Source: Oscillospiraceae bacterium Marseille-Q3528
GTDB lineage: Bacteria > Bacillota > Clostridia > Lachnospirales > Lachnospiraceae
Length of the DNA stretch: 64,000 nucleotides
Assembly: GCA_018223385.1 (NCBI GenBank)
Contig: JAGTTR010000006.1
Span: forward strand, 1-64,000
Direction: 5' to 3'
In this document: positions 16,808 through 25,115 of the stretch, one piece after another
Position numbering within the stretch: the first letter of the stretch is position 1
Layout of the letters: each line of letters opens with the position of its first letter
Position numbers and translations under genes: made by a program
Notes under the pieces: generated by a model
The model's database searches: none
Told to the model about the DNA's origin: nothing
What the model saw: the letters and a program-made list of their open reading frames with translations, nothing else

Positions 16808-16832
16808 CCGTTACTCCTCCTTCTCCCGCCGC

Positions 16833-16934
16833 CTACAGGGAACCAAGCACCACAGACAGCACCATGCTGACAACCAGTATGGCAATGATCACCGCAGAAA
16901 TGACTCTGCGATTCTTCGGATTATAAAAATTCAT
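16833..16934 (-). CDS. 33-residue single-pass membrane peptide
   Basis: A short frame from ATG 16934 to TAG at 16833 encodes 33 residues. A polar N-terminus MNFYNPKNRR is followed by one hydrophobic helix (VISAVIIAILVVSMVLSVVL). A GAAGGTG ribosome site lies five bases before the ATG. It fills the gap between the exonuclease stop and the VanW start on the same strand, so it is probably translated as part of that operon. The positive-inside pattern suggests an N-in membrane peptide. Function unknown. Confidence 0.65.
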   Translation of the reverse strand: MNFYNPKNRRVISAVIIAILVVSMVLSVVLGSL

Positions 16935-16992
16935 CTGTTCACCTTCTTTTCAGACATCCTGCACTGCAGGATCCGCCTCCTGCCGCGAAATG

Positions 16993-17700
16993 CTACCGGA
17001 TCCGCCCGTATGTCAGCAGAATCTGGTCGATCTTGCGTGACGCTTCATTCTTCGTCAGCTGATCCACGGCATAGTCTATTGCTATTTTATGATATTTTAT
17101 CAAATCATTCAAGTACCGTTTTTGTGCTGCGGTAGCCGGATTTTCTCTCTTTACTTCATAAATCAGTTCTCCCGGGGCAAAATAGGCCTCATGCCCTTCC
17201 AGAAATTGTCCCCGCAGGCAGTCATACAGGCATTTGGCCGCGATGGCATCGTCCACCGCCCGGTGATGATGCGCCGTCTCAATATGGTAATAGGTACACA
17301 GGTCTTCCAGCCTGCGGCTCTCGGCATCCGGCAGAAAATGCCGCGCCAGCTTCAGCGTGTCGATGCCCTGATGCACGAAGGGAAGGCCATGGTTCACCGC
17401 ACTCCGTTTCAGAAAACTGTAATCAAACAAAATATTGTGACCCAGCAGCACCAGATCCTCGCAGAAATCCGTCACCTGGCGGATGGCTGTCTCCTGGCTC
17501 ACCGCATCTTTCAGCATATCCTGGGTGATGCCGGTAAGCTCCGTGATCCGTGCCGGAAGTTCCCGCCCCGGATCCACGAACAATTTCAGTTCATCGGTGA
17601 TCTGGCCGTCCTCCACCCGCACCGCGCCGATCTCCACAATGCGATCCAGCTTGGGACTCAAGCCCGTCGTCTCCAGGTCAATCGCTATATACGTCTCCAT
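16993..17700 (-). CDS. DEDDh 3'-5' exonuclease (PolC epsilon-like)
   Basis: A 235-residue protein with an N-terminal RNase H-fold exonuclease domain. AIDLETTGL supplies the first Asp and Glu, LGHNILFDYSFL the second Asp, and HHHRAVDDAIAA the His and last Asp. A C-terminal extension (about 175-235) has no recognised domain. It resembles the proofreading subunit of DNA polymerase III and stand-alone DnaQ-like nucleases. The start overlaps the end of the radical SAM gene by 23 bases, indicating tight coupling in the operon. Confidence 0.88.
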   Translation of the reverse strand: METYIAIDLETTGLSPKLDRIVEIGAVRVEDGQITDELKLFVDPGRELPARITELTGITQDMLKDAVSQETAIRQVTDFCEDLVLLGHNILFDYSFLKRSAVNHGLPFVHQGIDTLKLARHFLPDAESRRLEDLCTYYHIETAHHHRAVDDAIAAKCLYDCLRGQFLEGHEAYFAPGELIYEVKRENPATAAQKRYLNDLIKYHKIAIDYAVDQLTKNEASRKIDQILLTYGRIR

Positions 17701-19708
17701 AGCCGTCCTCCTTCGTCAGTGTGTATATGGCTGCCTCTCCGGTCAGTGGGCTGCGGCTGCGGTAGTCAAACAATACCGGATAACAGCCGTTCCCTGGCAT
17801 TGCCACATGCATTCCTGTTGTCTGTTTTGTATCTGAAACCCAAGTGCTATCTTCTAATGCTACTATCGGATATGTAAATACCTCTATGTGTGTCATCCGC
17901 GCCAGCTGCCCGGCATGGAATCCCTCGTAGTCTTTCAGGTACTTCCGCTCTTGATCCTCTTTTTTGTAAAAGGCTGCAGACGCCTCTTTGTACGGGGACA
18001 GATCCCTCGCCCAGACAGGACGGCTTTTTACATTTTCCCGCAGGTACAGATCCAACGTCAACAGCTCCCGGTAAAAATCAATCTTCTGTGCATCCCCGGC
18101 AAACCGCTCCCGGATGAAATCCAGCAAAATATCATACCGTCGGATCCGAGTATGGCTGATTGCAGAAAGACCATGGTTCTCATAATAATCCCCCAACGCC
18201 GCATACAGGTCAAAGGGATTGTCAAATTCCTTCGCCAGCTGCCGCAGGGTGTGCACAAACTGCCCGCTGTTGTAGTAGACCTCCGTCATCTCCTCCACCG
18301 CTTTCAGCCGGATCATATCCGCATAAGGAAGATCTCTGGTGTACAGCACCTCATAGGGCGGCTTTCTGCGGTATACGACCCCGTAATCTGCCGCCTCTTC
18401 CTCCATGGCAGAACCCTTCAGCACCTTCAGAAATCCCAGCTGCAGCTGTTCCGGTTCCATGGCATACACATCGCCATAGGAACGGCGGAAGCTTTCATAG
18501 TCCTCATCCGGCAGCCCTGCAATCAAATCCAGATGCTGGTGAATGTTGTGCAGCGCATGCACGGCGTTCACCCGTTCCCGCAGTTTATGCAGATCCATCG
18601 TCCGGTGAATTTTCCGGATCGTATCCGGGTTGGTAGACTGCACACCGATCTCCAGCTGGATGAGCCCCGGCCGCATCCGGCGAAACAGCGCCAGATCTTC
18701 CTCTTCCAGCAGATCCGCCGATATTTCAAAATGAAAATTCGTCACACCGTTGTCGTGTTCCGTAATATAAGACCAGATCTGCCGGCTGTGCTTCTTATTA
18801 CAGTTAAACGTCCGATCCACGAACTTCACCTGAGGCACCCGATGCTCCAGAAAAAAATCCAGCTCCCCGCGCACCTTGTCAAAGCTGCGCAGACGCACCC
18901 GTTTGTCAATGGATGACAGGCAGTAGGAGCAGGAAAACGGACAGCCCCGGCTCGTCTCATAATAGAGGATGCGGTTCTCAAACTGCTGCAGATCTTCATA
19001 AATAAAAGGCACCGCATCCAGCGGAAGCAGGCCGCGGTCGTGTGTCTCTGTCACAACAGATTCCTGCGATTTCCAGGAAATTTCCACCATTGCCGGTTGC
19101 TCCATCGACGCCGATTGTCTGATGACCTGTTCCCCTTCCATCTGTTCCTGAAGCTTCACATGTACCGTTTCTTCCTGCCCGCTCACTGACTTCTGAGACT
19201 CCGGTTGCCTGACCATCTGCATCTCGTCAGTCTGATGCTGCAACTCTATGGATGACAGCCTCTGATCAACCAACTCTACCCGGAACGTCAGCCCCCGGAT
19301 CTCCTCCAGCGTCTGCCGCTTTCCACGGTAATATTCCAGCAACTCCAGGAACGTCTCCTCTCCCTCGCCCCGCATGATCCCACGCAGGAATGGATGTCGC
19401 TCCAGCAGCTTCTTCGCATGCCAAGACACCTCCGGGCCGCCCAGCCAGATGTCCGTCTCCGGACACAGAAGGGAAAACTCCTCCGCCAGCTCCAGAATCA
19501 TCTCGAAATTCCATATATAGCAGGAAAAAGCCAGAACATCCGGTTTTCTCTTATAGAGATCCATCAGGATATGCTCTGGCTGATGATTGATCGTATACTC
19601 GGCAATCTCCGCCTCCTGTCCGTGCTGGGCGGCATACGCCCGGAGACTGAATACTGCCAGATTCGAGTGGATGTACTTGGCATTGACCGCCGCAAGGATC
19701 ACTTTCAT
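17678..19708 (-). CDS. B12-binding radical SAM protein with DUF4080
   Basis: A 676-residue protein. An N-terminal cobalamin-binding-like domain (about 1-130) precedes a radical SAM core with the cluster motif CPFSCSYC (about residue 250) and a C-terminal DUF4080 region. Between the first two domains, about residues 145-235 form a Gln/Glu-rich, poorly conserved stretch (for example VKLQEQMEGEQVIRQ) that looks like an expanded linker. The reaction is unknown for this family. It overlaps the CBS gene upstream by four bases and the exonuclease downstream by 23. Confidence 0.87.
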   Translation of the reverse strand: MKVILAAVNAKYIHSNLAVFSLRAYAAQHGQEAEIAEYTINHQPEHILMDLYKRKPDVLAFSCYIWNFEMILELAEEFSLLCPETDIWLGGPEVSWHAKKLLERHPFLRGIMRGEGEETFLELLEYYRGKRQTLEEIRGLTFRVELVDQRLSSIELQHQTDEMQMVRQPESQKSVSGQEETVHVKLQEQMEGEQVIRQSASMEQPAMVEISWKSQESVVTETHDRGLLPLDAVPFIYEDLQQFENRILYYETSRGCPFSCSYCLSSIDKRVRLRSFDKVRGELDFFLEHRVPQVKFVDRTFNCNKKHSRQIWSYITEHDNGVTNFHFEISADLLEEEDLALFRRMRPGLIQLEIGVQSTNPDTIRKIHRTMDLHKLRERVNAVHALHNIHQHLDLIAGLPDEDYESFRRSYGDVYAMEPEQLQLGFLKVLKGSAMEEEAADYGVVYRRKPPYEVLYTRDLPYADMIRLKAVEEMTEVYYNSGQFVHTLRQLAKEFDNPFDLYAALGDYYENHGLSAISHTRIRRYDILLDFIRERFAGDAQKIDFYRELLTLDLYLRENVKSRPVWARDLSPYKEASAAFYKKEDQERKYLKDYEGFHAGQLARMTHIEVFTYPIVALEDSTWVSDTKQTTGMHVAMPGNGCYPVLFDYRSRSPLTGEAAIYTLTKEDGYGDVYSD

Positions 19709-20259
19709 ATGGTCAGCTCCTGTGCGTTCCCGTTCTCATCCATCCCCGGCTGCCCATACACCTGCCGATTCTCACCCACATCGGCCTGCCCATACACCTG
19801 TCGGTTCTCACCCGCATCGACCCGCCCATACACCTGCCGGTTCTCACCTGCATCGGCCTGTCGTCTCTGCCGATCCAGATACTGAATGATATCTTTTCGC
19901 GTGATAATGCCGATAAAAATATCCTTGTCGTCCACCACCGGGACAAAGTTCTGGTTCACCGCCTTGGACATAAGGTCTTCCATATCCGACTGGATGCTCA
20001 CCGGCAGATTTTCCCGTTTGCGCGGAATATCCCCGATATATTCTGTCTCCGCTTTCTTCATATCAAAAGGCAGATCGTCCTTGATCCACCACAAAATATC
20101 TCCCTCTGTGATCGTTCCCACATAGTGGCCGTAAGAATCGATCATCGGAATCGCCTGATAGGTATGGTATTCCATTCGCTCCATCACCTGACGCACCGTA
20201 TCATGGCTGTCCACATAGAGCACCTCACTCTTGGGTGTGAGGAAAAAAAGAAGATTCAT
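19705..20259 (-). CDS. CBS-domain protein with C-terminal 12-residue tandem repeats
   Basis: A 184-residue soluble protein with two CBS domains (about 15-65 and 80-130; VGTITEGDILWWI and IGIITRKDIIQYL), which usually bind adenine nucleotides. From about residue 134 the tail consists of three near-identical 12-residue repeats built on DAGENRQVYGQ, encoded by a 36-bp minisatellite. It is the first gene of an operon running through the radical SAM protein to VanW. The repeats read as a recent expansion of a flexible tail. The regulated partner is unknown. Confidence 0.85.
   Translation of the reverse strand: MNLLFFLTPKSEVLYVDSHDTVRQVMERMEYHTYQAIPMIDSYGHYVGTITEGDILWWIKDDLPFDMKKAETEYIGDIPRKRENLPVSIQSDMEDLMSKAVNQNFVPVVDDKDIFIGIITRKDIIQYLDRQRRQADAGENRQVYGRVDAGENRQVYGQADVGENRQVYGQPGMDENGNAQELTI
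19753..19860. repeat. Coding 36-bp tandem repeat, three copies
   Basis: Three consecutive 36-base units (19753-19788, 19789-19824, 19825-19860) differ at only a few positions and keep the reading frame of the CBS protein. Confidence 0.9.
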
Positions 20260-20294
20260 TTCATCCCCTCCTGTTATAAATATAAACTAATTCG

Positions 20295-20486
20295 TTCGTT
20301 AATGGCTTTACACTTAATCTCACGAACCCGCACTATCGTGCTTTACTGCCTGCTATCGCAGGCGGTTCGTTCGATTTCAACTCAGGTTCCCCGCGCTGTC
20401 GCGCTCCATTGCCTGCTATCGCAGGCGGAACCTTCGTTAATGGCTTGTGAAAAACAAATGTCTGCTAACGCAGCCGCTTGTTTTTC
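20295..20486. repeat. Cloverleaf repeat modules A and B
   Basis: Module A: outer stem ACGAACC/GGTTCGT (20322-20328, 20364-20370) around hairpins GCAC-TATC-GTGC (20330-20341) and GCCTGC-TATC-GCAGGC (20348-20363). Module B: outer stem GGTTCC/GGAACC (20385-20390, 20427-20432) around GCGC-TGTC-GCGC (20393-20404) and GCCTGC-TATC-GCAGGC (20411-20426). After B come the tail TTCGTTAATGGC and a third arm GAAAAACAA/TTGTTTTTC (20449-20457, 20478-20486) capped by CTGC-TAAC-GCAG (20462-20473). The same tail at 20295-20306 suggests a decayed earlier unit. It lies 3' of the M56-like gene. Confidence 0.8.
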
Positions 20487-20557
20487 CCTGCGCACATTAT
20501 ATCATGATTCGATTCTCAAATGGGGATGTTTATAAAGAATTCCCAGTTTTTTCACAT

Positions 20558-21136
20558 TTACAGCCGATTCATATCGTGCTTCATATAGTACAGACTGAAC
20601 CAGAGGATCGGGTGGAACCAGTACAGGCAGGTGACGATACAGCCAAATACAAAGATCCGATGTGCACCAGAAGCGATGGCTTTCTTCTTGCGGGCGATGA
20701 CTTCTACCTGTACCTGCGGCGACAGATTATCCGGCACATAGATCACCGGATGCCAGAAGCCGCACACACGGGCCCGTTTCAGGCCCTTCATGACAAACAC
20801 GCCCTCTTCCAGCTCTGCGCCGTCCAGGGTATGCCATTTGATCCGTCGACACGCCAAAAAGCCCCACAGCAGAAGGGCCACCGCAACGCCCTCCCACACC
20901 AGGAAAAAATAAAATTTCATGGAAGAGCCGATCAGTGCCTCCACCACATAACCACTGCACGGAATGCCGGGAAATTCCACCGGACAGAGCGCCGCCGCAA
21001 ACACCAGCCCCCAGATACCCGGACAACTTTTCTTCTTCCATAATACAAACACTGCTCGTATCACATACACGATAATGGCAGTGACCACCACATTTACCAT
21101 CCCGGCCCAGCCCAGCCGGCAGATCAGATCCAACAC
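20558..21136 (-). pseudogene. Degenerate BlaR1/MecR1-type M56 membrane protein
   Basis: A 192-residue frame with four hydrophobic segments resembles the N-terminal part of M56 membrane peptidases: IYVPDNLS, the region where the zinc motif should be, then YWFHPILWF and MKHDMN. The expected HExxH motif is absent (the segment reads VIARKKKAIASGAHRI), and the protein stops right after DMNRL, where intact proteins continue through a conserved Cys-Asp-Glu motif and a sensor domain. No BlaI-type repressor gene is next to it. It is probably a non-catalytic remnant, although the frame itself is intact. The start is TTG or GTG near 21136. Confidence 0.55.
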
Positions 21137-21334
21137 GTTCTCTTCCCCTTTTTCTTTCAGGTACCCTTCTTTTCGCCCATTGCCACCGTTTTCTTCGGGG
21201 TGCCCCCGGGATATCCCCGCCCCGCACGTCCGGCAATTTACTCTCTATAATATAATAGATGTTTTATTTTAAGAAATCGTTGCATAGTTTTTAAATTACT
21301 TTTTAAATTTATCCCCCAAATGTTTCTGATTTGT

Positions 21335-21373
21335 ATCGAAGATGCGATTTTGCGAATGGTGCGAGTGAACTGT
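21335..21373. repeat. Relic of element D
   Basis: These 39 bases match 9608-9646 of element D at 33 positions without gaps. The rest of the element is absent. The surrounding 21137-21444 holds no gene; it contains AT-rich promoter-like sequence. Confidence 0.7.
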
Positions 21374-21444
21374 AGACAAAGCTACCGTCCCGGTCTATAA
21401 TTATTTTTAGGTACAAAATATTTTCTTTCCCAAAGGAGGAAGTT

Positions 21445-22023
21445 ATGAGCGACAATTACGATAACTACAACTACTACGACGATACCAACAGCAATTCCAC
21501 CCAGGACAGCGGCTCTTTCGACAACTGGGCCAATCCGTCGGAGCCCCGCCGGATCGAAGGCTTTTTTGAGGACGATGTCCGCGCTTTTGTAGGAAACAAT
21601 GCGGATAAATATCTGGAACGGTTCCACTGCATCACCCGAGGACAGAAGCCTTACAACTGGTGCAGCGCCCTGTTCAGCGCCTCCTGGATGATCTACCGCA
21701 AAATGTGGAAGCCCGCGCTGGCACTGGTGGTCATCGTTTCCCTGCTGAATTCCTTTTTCAACATGTTCGCCCTGCCCTTACGCGGTCTGTACACCATCGC
21801 CCTGTATGTTTTTTATTTCGTCTATCTGGGACGCCAGGGCAACGTGCTCTACTGGGAATATGTGAAACAGGAGCTGACGAAGGCCGGCCTTGCCAACCTT
21901 TCTCAGCCCAACTACGAAGCCAGAGAAAATCTGGGCAAAGCAGGCGGCACCAGTGTGCTTTTCGTCATTTTGCTGATTATTTTCAGCTCCGCCCTTTCCA
22001 ATATTCTCGGATGGATTTTCTAA
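21445..22023 (+). CDS. DUF2628-type membrane protein
   Basis: A 192-residue protein with a Tyr/Asn/Asp-rich N-terminus (about 1-35), a short soluble part with FVGNNADKYLERF, the motif YNWCSALFSASWMIYRKMWKPAL, and three to four membrane segments (about 90-130 and 165-190). This arrangement is typical of DUF2628 proteins of unknown function, which often sit in the membrane of Firmicutes. A strong AAAGGAGGAAG site precedes the ATG. It is monocistronic and ends before a strong terminator. Confidence 0.8.
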   Translation: MSDNYDNYNYYDDTNSNSTQDSGSFDNWANPSEPRRIEGFFEDDVRAFVGNNADKYLERFHCITRGQKPYNWCSALFSASWMIYRKMWKPALALVVIVSLLNSFFNMFALPLRGLYTIALYVFYFVYLGRQGNVLYWEYVKQELTKAGLANLSQPNYEARENLGKAGGTSVLFVILLIIFSSALSNILGWIF

Positions 22024-22071
22024 AAATTTGAAATCAATTCTGAATCTTTAAAGGATTGTAATCCCCCCTTG

Positions 22072-22116
22072 AACCCGACCGCAGTTTCTGTTATTCTGGA
22101 CAGGTCGGGTTTTTTC
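22072..22116 (+). terminator. Terminator after the DUF2628 gene
   Basis: AACCCGACC (22072-22080) pairs exactly with GGTCGGGTT (22103-22111), followed by TTTTT. Confidence 0.85.
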
Positions 22117-22185
22117 CTGCAAAAAACAGCCCGCACTGTGCATAATGACGAAATCTGTTTTTTGTTGCATCTGCAACATGTCATT

Positions 22186-22230
22186 TTCAATATATAGTAT
22201 ATAATAATCAATACACACCAAAATATTGTG
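22186..22230 (+). promoter_or_regulatory. Candidate pair of NrdR boxes upstream of nrdD
   Basis: Two 16-base AT-rich imperfect palindromes resemble NrdR boxes: TTCAATATATAGTATA at 22186-22201 and ACACCAAAATATTGTG at 22215-22230. Their centres are 29 bases apart, near three helical turns. The match is partial. Confidence 0.35.
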
Positions 22231-22242
22231 GAGGGAACGAGA

Positions 22243-24402
22243 ATGAAGATTATTAAGAGAAATGGTTCTGAGACCGTATTCGATATAACAAAGATCATCG
22301 TGGCGATCAGCAAAGCGAACAGCACGGTGGCCGAGGCTGACCGTCTGACCGAACGCCAGATTCAGAGAATTGCCGAGAGCGTAGTGTTAAGCTGCGAGGA
22401 GCTTCGCCGTTCCCCCAGTGTAGAAGAAGTACAGGATATGGTAGAGCATCATATCATGGCTCACGGTGCCTTTGAGGTAGCCAAGAACTACATCACCTAC
22501 CGCTACATCCGTACCCTGGTCCGTCAGTCCAACACCACTGACGACAAGATTTTAAGCCTGATCGAGTGCAACAACGAGGAGGCCAAGCAGGAGAACTCCA
22601 ACAAGAACCCTGTGGTGAACTCCACCCAGCGTGACTACATGGCCGGAGAGGTTTCCAAGGATCTCACCGAGCGTATGCTGCTGCCCCAGGATATCGTTGA
22701 CGCACACAACGAAGGCATCATCCATTTCCACGACAGCGATTATTTTGCACAGCATATGCATAACTGCGACCTGGTCAACCTGGAGGACATGCTCCAGAAC
22801 GGTACGGTCATTACCGGCACCCTCATCGAGCGTCCCCACAGCTTTTCCACGGCCTGCAACATTGCGACCCAGATCATCGCCCAGGTGGCATCCAACCAGT
22901 ACGGCGGCCAGTCCATTTCCCTGGCACATCTGGCGCCCTTTGTACAGGTGAGCCGGGAAAAGATCCGCAGACAGGTAAACCGGGAGCTGGAGCTTCTCGG
23001 TGTTCCTGTGGAGGAGGCTACCGCAGCAGAGCTGGTGGAGACCCGCCTGAAAGAAGAGATCCAGCGCGGCGTCCAGACGATCCAGTATCAGGTCGTTACC
23101 CTGCTGACCACCAACGGCCAGGCGCCCTTCGTCACGGTCTTCATGTATCTGAGCGAGGCCAAGAACGAGCAGGAGAAGAAGGATCTGGCCATGATCATCG
23201 AGGAAGTGCTCCGCCAGAGATATCAGGGCGTCAAGAACGAAAAAGGCGTGTGGGTGACACCGGCTTTCCCGAAGCTCATTTATGTGCTGGAAGAGGATAA
23301 TATCCACACGGATTCTCCATATTATTACCTGACAGAGCTGGCTGCCCGCTGCACCGCCCGCCGTCTTGTTCCTGACTACATTTCCGAGAAGAAAATGAAG
23401 GAATTAAAGGAAGGCAACTGCTTCCCGGTGATGGGCTGCCGCAGCGCCTTAAGTCCGTGGAAGGATGAGAACGGCAACTACAAGTTCTACGGTCGGTTCA
23501 ACCAGGGTGTCGTTACCCTGAACCTGGTAGACGTGGCCCTTTCCTCCAGCGGTAATATCGAGCGCTTCTGGAAAATTTTTGATGAGCGTCTGGATCTGTG
23601 CTACCGGGCTCTCATGTGCCGCCACAACCGTCTCATGGGCACGCTGTCCGATGCAGCGCCGATCCTGTGGCAGTACGGCGCCTGCGCCCGCCTGAAAAAG
23701 GGCGAGACCATCGACAAGCTGCTGGTGGGCGGCTATTCCACCATCTCCCTTGGTTACGCAGGCCTGTGCGAGTGCGTCCGCTATATGACGGGCAAATCCC
23801 ACACCGATCCCACCGCAACCCCGTTTGCCCTGGAGATCATGAAGCACATGAACGAAGCATGTGAAAAATGGAAAGCAGAGACATCCATCGGTTTCGGCCT
23901 GTACGGTACACCGCTGGAGTCCACCACCTATAAATTTGCCAAATGCCTGCAGCGCCGGTTCGGCATCATCGAGGGCGTGACAGACAAGGGCTACATCACC
24001 AACAGCTACCACGTACACGTTACCGAAAAGATCAATGCCTTTGACAAGCTGAAATTCGAGTCCCAGTTCCAAGCATTATCCACCGGTGGCGCCATCAGCT
24101 ACGTGGAGGTACCGAACATGCAGGACAACCTGGAGGCCGTTCTGCAGATCATCCGCTTCATCTATGACAACATCATGTATGCGGAGCTGAACACCAAGAG
24201 CGACTACTGCCAGGAATGCGGCTATGAGGGTGAGATTCAGATCATCGAGCGGGACAGCAAGCTCATCTGGCACTGCCCCCAGTGCGGAAACGAGGATCAG
24301 GACAAGATGAACGTGGCACGCCGTACCTGCGGCTACATCGGCACCCAGTTCTGGAACCAGGGCCGTACCCAGGAGATCAAAGAGCGCGTGTTACATTTAT
24401 AA
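22243..24402 (+). CDS. nrdD: Anaerobic ribonucleoside-triphosphate reductase
   Basis: The class III reductase, 719 residues from ATG 22243 (GGAGGG seven bases upstream; a GTG five codons earlier is in frame but overlaps that site). An N-terminal ATP-cone (about 1-90) precedes the glycyl-radical enzyme barrel. The C-terminus has a zinc site CQEC and CPQC (about 655-683) and the radical loop RRTCGYIG (Gly about 697). It makes dNTPs from NTPs without oxygen, using formate as reductant. The activase nrdG follows, confirming the call. Confidence 0.97.
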   Translation: MKIIKRNGSETVFDITKIIVAISKANSTVAEADRLTERQIQRIAESVVLSCEELRRSPSVEEVQDMVEHHIMAHGAFEVAKNYITYRYIRTLVRQSNTTDDKILSLIECNNEEAKQENSNKNPVVNSTQRDYMAGEVSKDLTERMLLPQDIVDAHNEGIIHFHDSDYFAQHMHNCDLVNLEDMLQNGTVITGTLIERPHSFSTACNIATQIIAQVASNQYGGQSISLAHLAPFVQVSREKIRRQVNRELELLGVPVEEATAAELVETRLKEEIQRGVQTIQYQVVTLLTTNGQAPFVTVFMYLSEAKNEQEKKDLAMIIEEVLRQRYQGVKNEKGVWVTPAFPKLIYVLEEDNIHTDSPYYYLTELAARCTARRLVPDYISEKKMKELKEGNCFPVMGCRSALSPWKDENGNYKFYGRFNQGVVTLNLVDVALSSSGNIERFWKIFDERLDLCYRALMCRHNRLMGTLSDAAPILWQYGACARLKKGETIDKLLVGGYSTISLGYAGLCECVRYMTGKSHTDPTATPFALEIMKHMNEACEKWKAETSIGFGLYGTPLESTTYKFAKCLQRRFGIIEGVTDKGYITNSYHVHVTEKINAFDKLKFESQFQALSTGGAISYVEVPNMQDNLEAVLQIIRFIYDNIMYAELNTKSDYCQECGYEGEIQIIERDSKLIWHCPQCGNEDQDKMNVARRTCGYIGTQFWNQGRTQEIKERVLHL

Positions 24403-24476
24403 AAAAGTACCTCAACAAGAAGGTATAAATATATGGACAGGGTTCTGCATCGGAAGGAACAAGGAGGGGAAATTTT

Positions 24477-25004
24477 ATGAACTACGGAGAAATCAAGAAA
24501 ACAGACATTGCCAACGGCTTCGGTGTCCGGGTATCCCTGTTTGTATCCGGATGCTCCCACCGCTGCCAGGACTGCTTCAACAGCGAGACCTGGGATTTCT
24601 CCTATGGCCAGCCCTTCACCGCCCAAACGGAGGAAGAGCTGCTGGAAGCGCTGGCTCCCGGATTTGTCAACGGCCTGACGCTGCTGGGCGGCGATCCCTT
24701 CGAGATCTCCAACCAGCGGGCGTTGCTGCCTTTCCTGCGTCGGGTGAAAAAAGCATTCCCGGGCAAGGATATCTGGTGCTACACCGGTGCCGTCCTGGAT
24801 CGGGATCTGATCCCCGACGGCAAATATTTCTGCGAAGCTACGGAAGAAATGCTTTCCCTCATCGACGTGCTGGTGGACGGCCCCTTCGTAGCTGCGCAGA
24901 AGGACATCACCTTACGGTTCCGCGGTTCCTCCAACCAGCGGCTCATCGATATGAAGGAAACGAGACAGGCCGGAAAAATCATCCCCTGGGACAAACAATT
25001 CTGA
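24477..25004 (+). CDS. nrdG: Anaerobic ribonucleotide reductase activating protein
   Basis: A 175-residue radical SAM activase with the CxxxCxxC cluster motif at C26, C30 and C33 (CSHRCQDC), GGDPFEISNQ for SAM contact, and a C-terminal RFRGSSNQRLIDM typical of NrdG. It generates the glycyl radical on NrdD. It lies 74 bases after nrdD with its own AAGGAGGGG site and is very likely in the same transcript. The pair ends at a bidirectional terminator. Confidence 0.96.
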   Translation: MNYGEIKKTDIANGFGVRVSLFVSGCSHRCQDCFNSETWDFSYGQPFTAQTEEELLEALAPGFVNGLTLLGGDPFEISNQRALLPFLRRVKKAFPGKDIWCYTGAVLDRDLIPDGKYFCEATEEMLSLIDVLVDGPFVAAQKDITLRFRGSSNQRLIDMKETRQAGKIIPWDKQF

Positions 25005-25020
25005 GAATATGCAAATTTTA

Positions 25021-25086
25021 AAAAAGCTGCACCGGATAGATGGCACATGCTTTCACAGCATCGTCCTTTCTCCGGTACAGCTTTTT
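25021..25086. terminator. Bidirectional terminator between nrdG and the ABC operon
   Basis: AAAAAGCTG-ACCGG at the left pairs with CCGGT-CAGCTTTTT at the right, with an inner CATGCT/AGCAT. A/T runs on both sides suit the convergent genes. Confidence 0.75.
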
Positions 25087-25115
25087 CTGATTTATGATTA
25101 TGGCATGACAGGTTT

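Noticed and set aside
15338..16870. Plus-strand frame of 510 codons opposite the VanW gene
   Set aside because: Antisense shadow; the minus-strand VanW protein has a signal peptide and diagnostic motifs.
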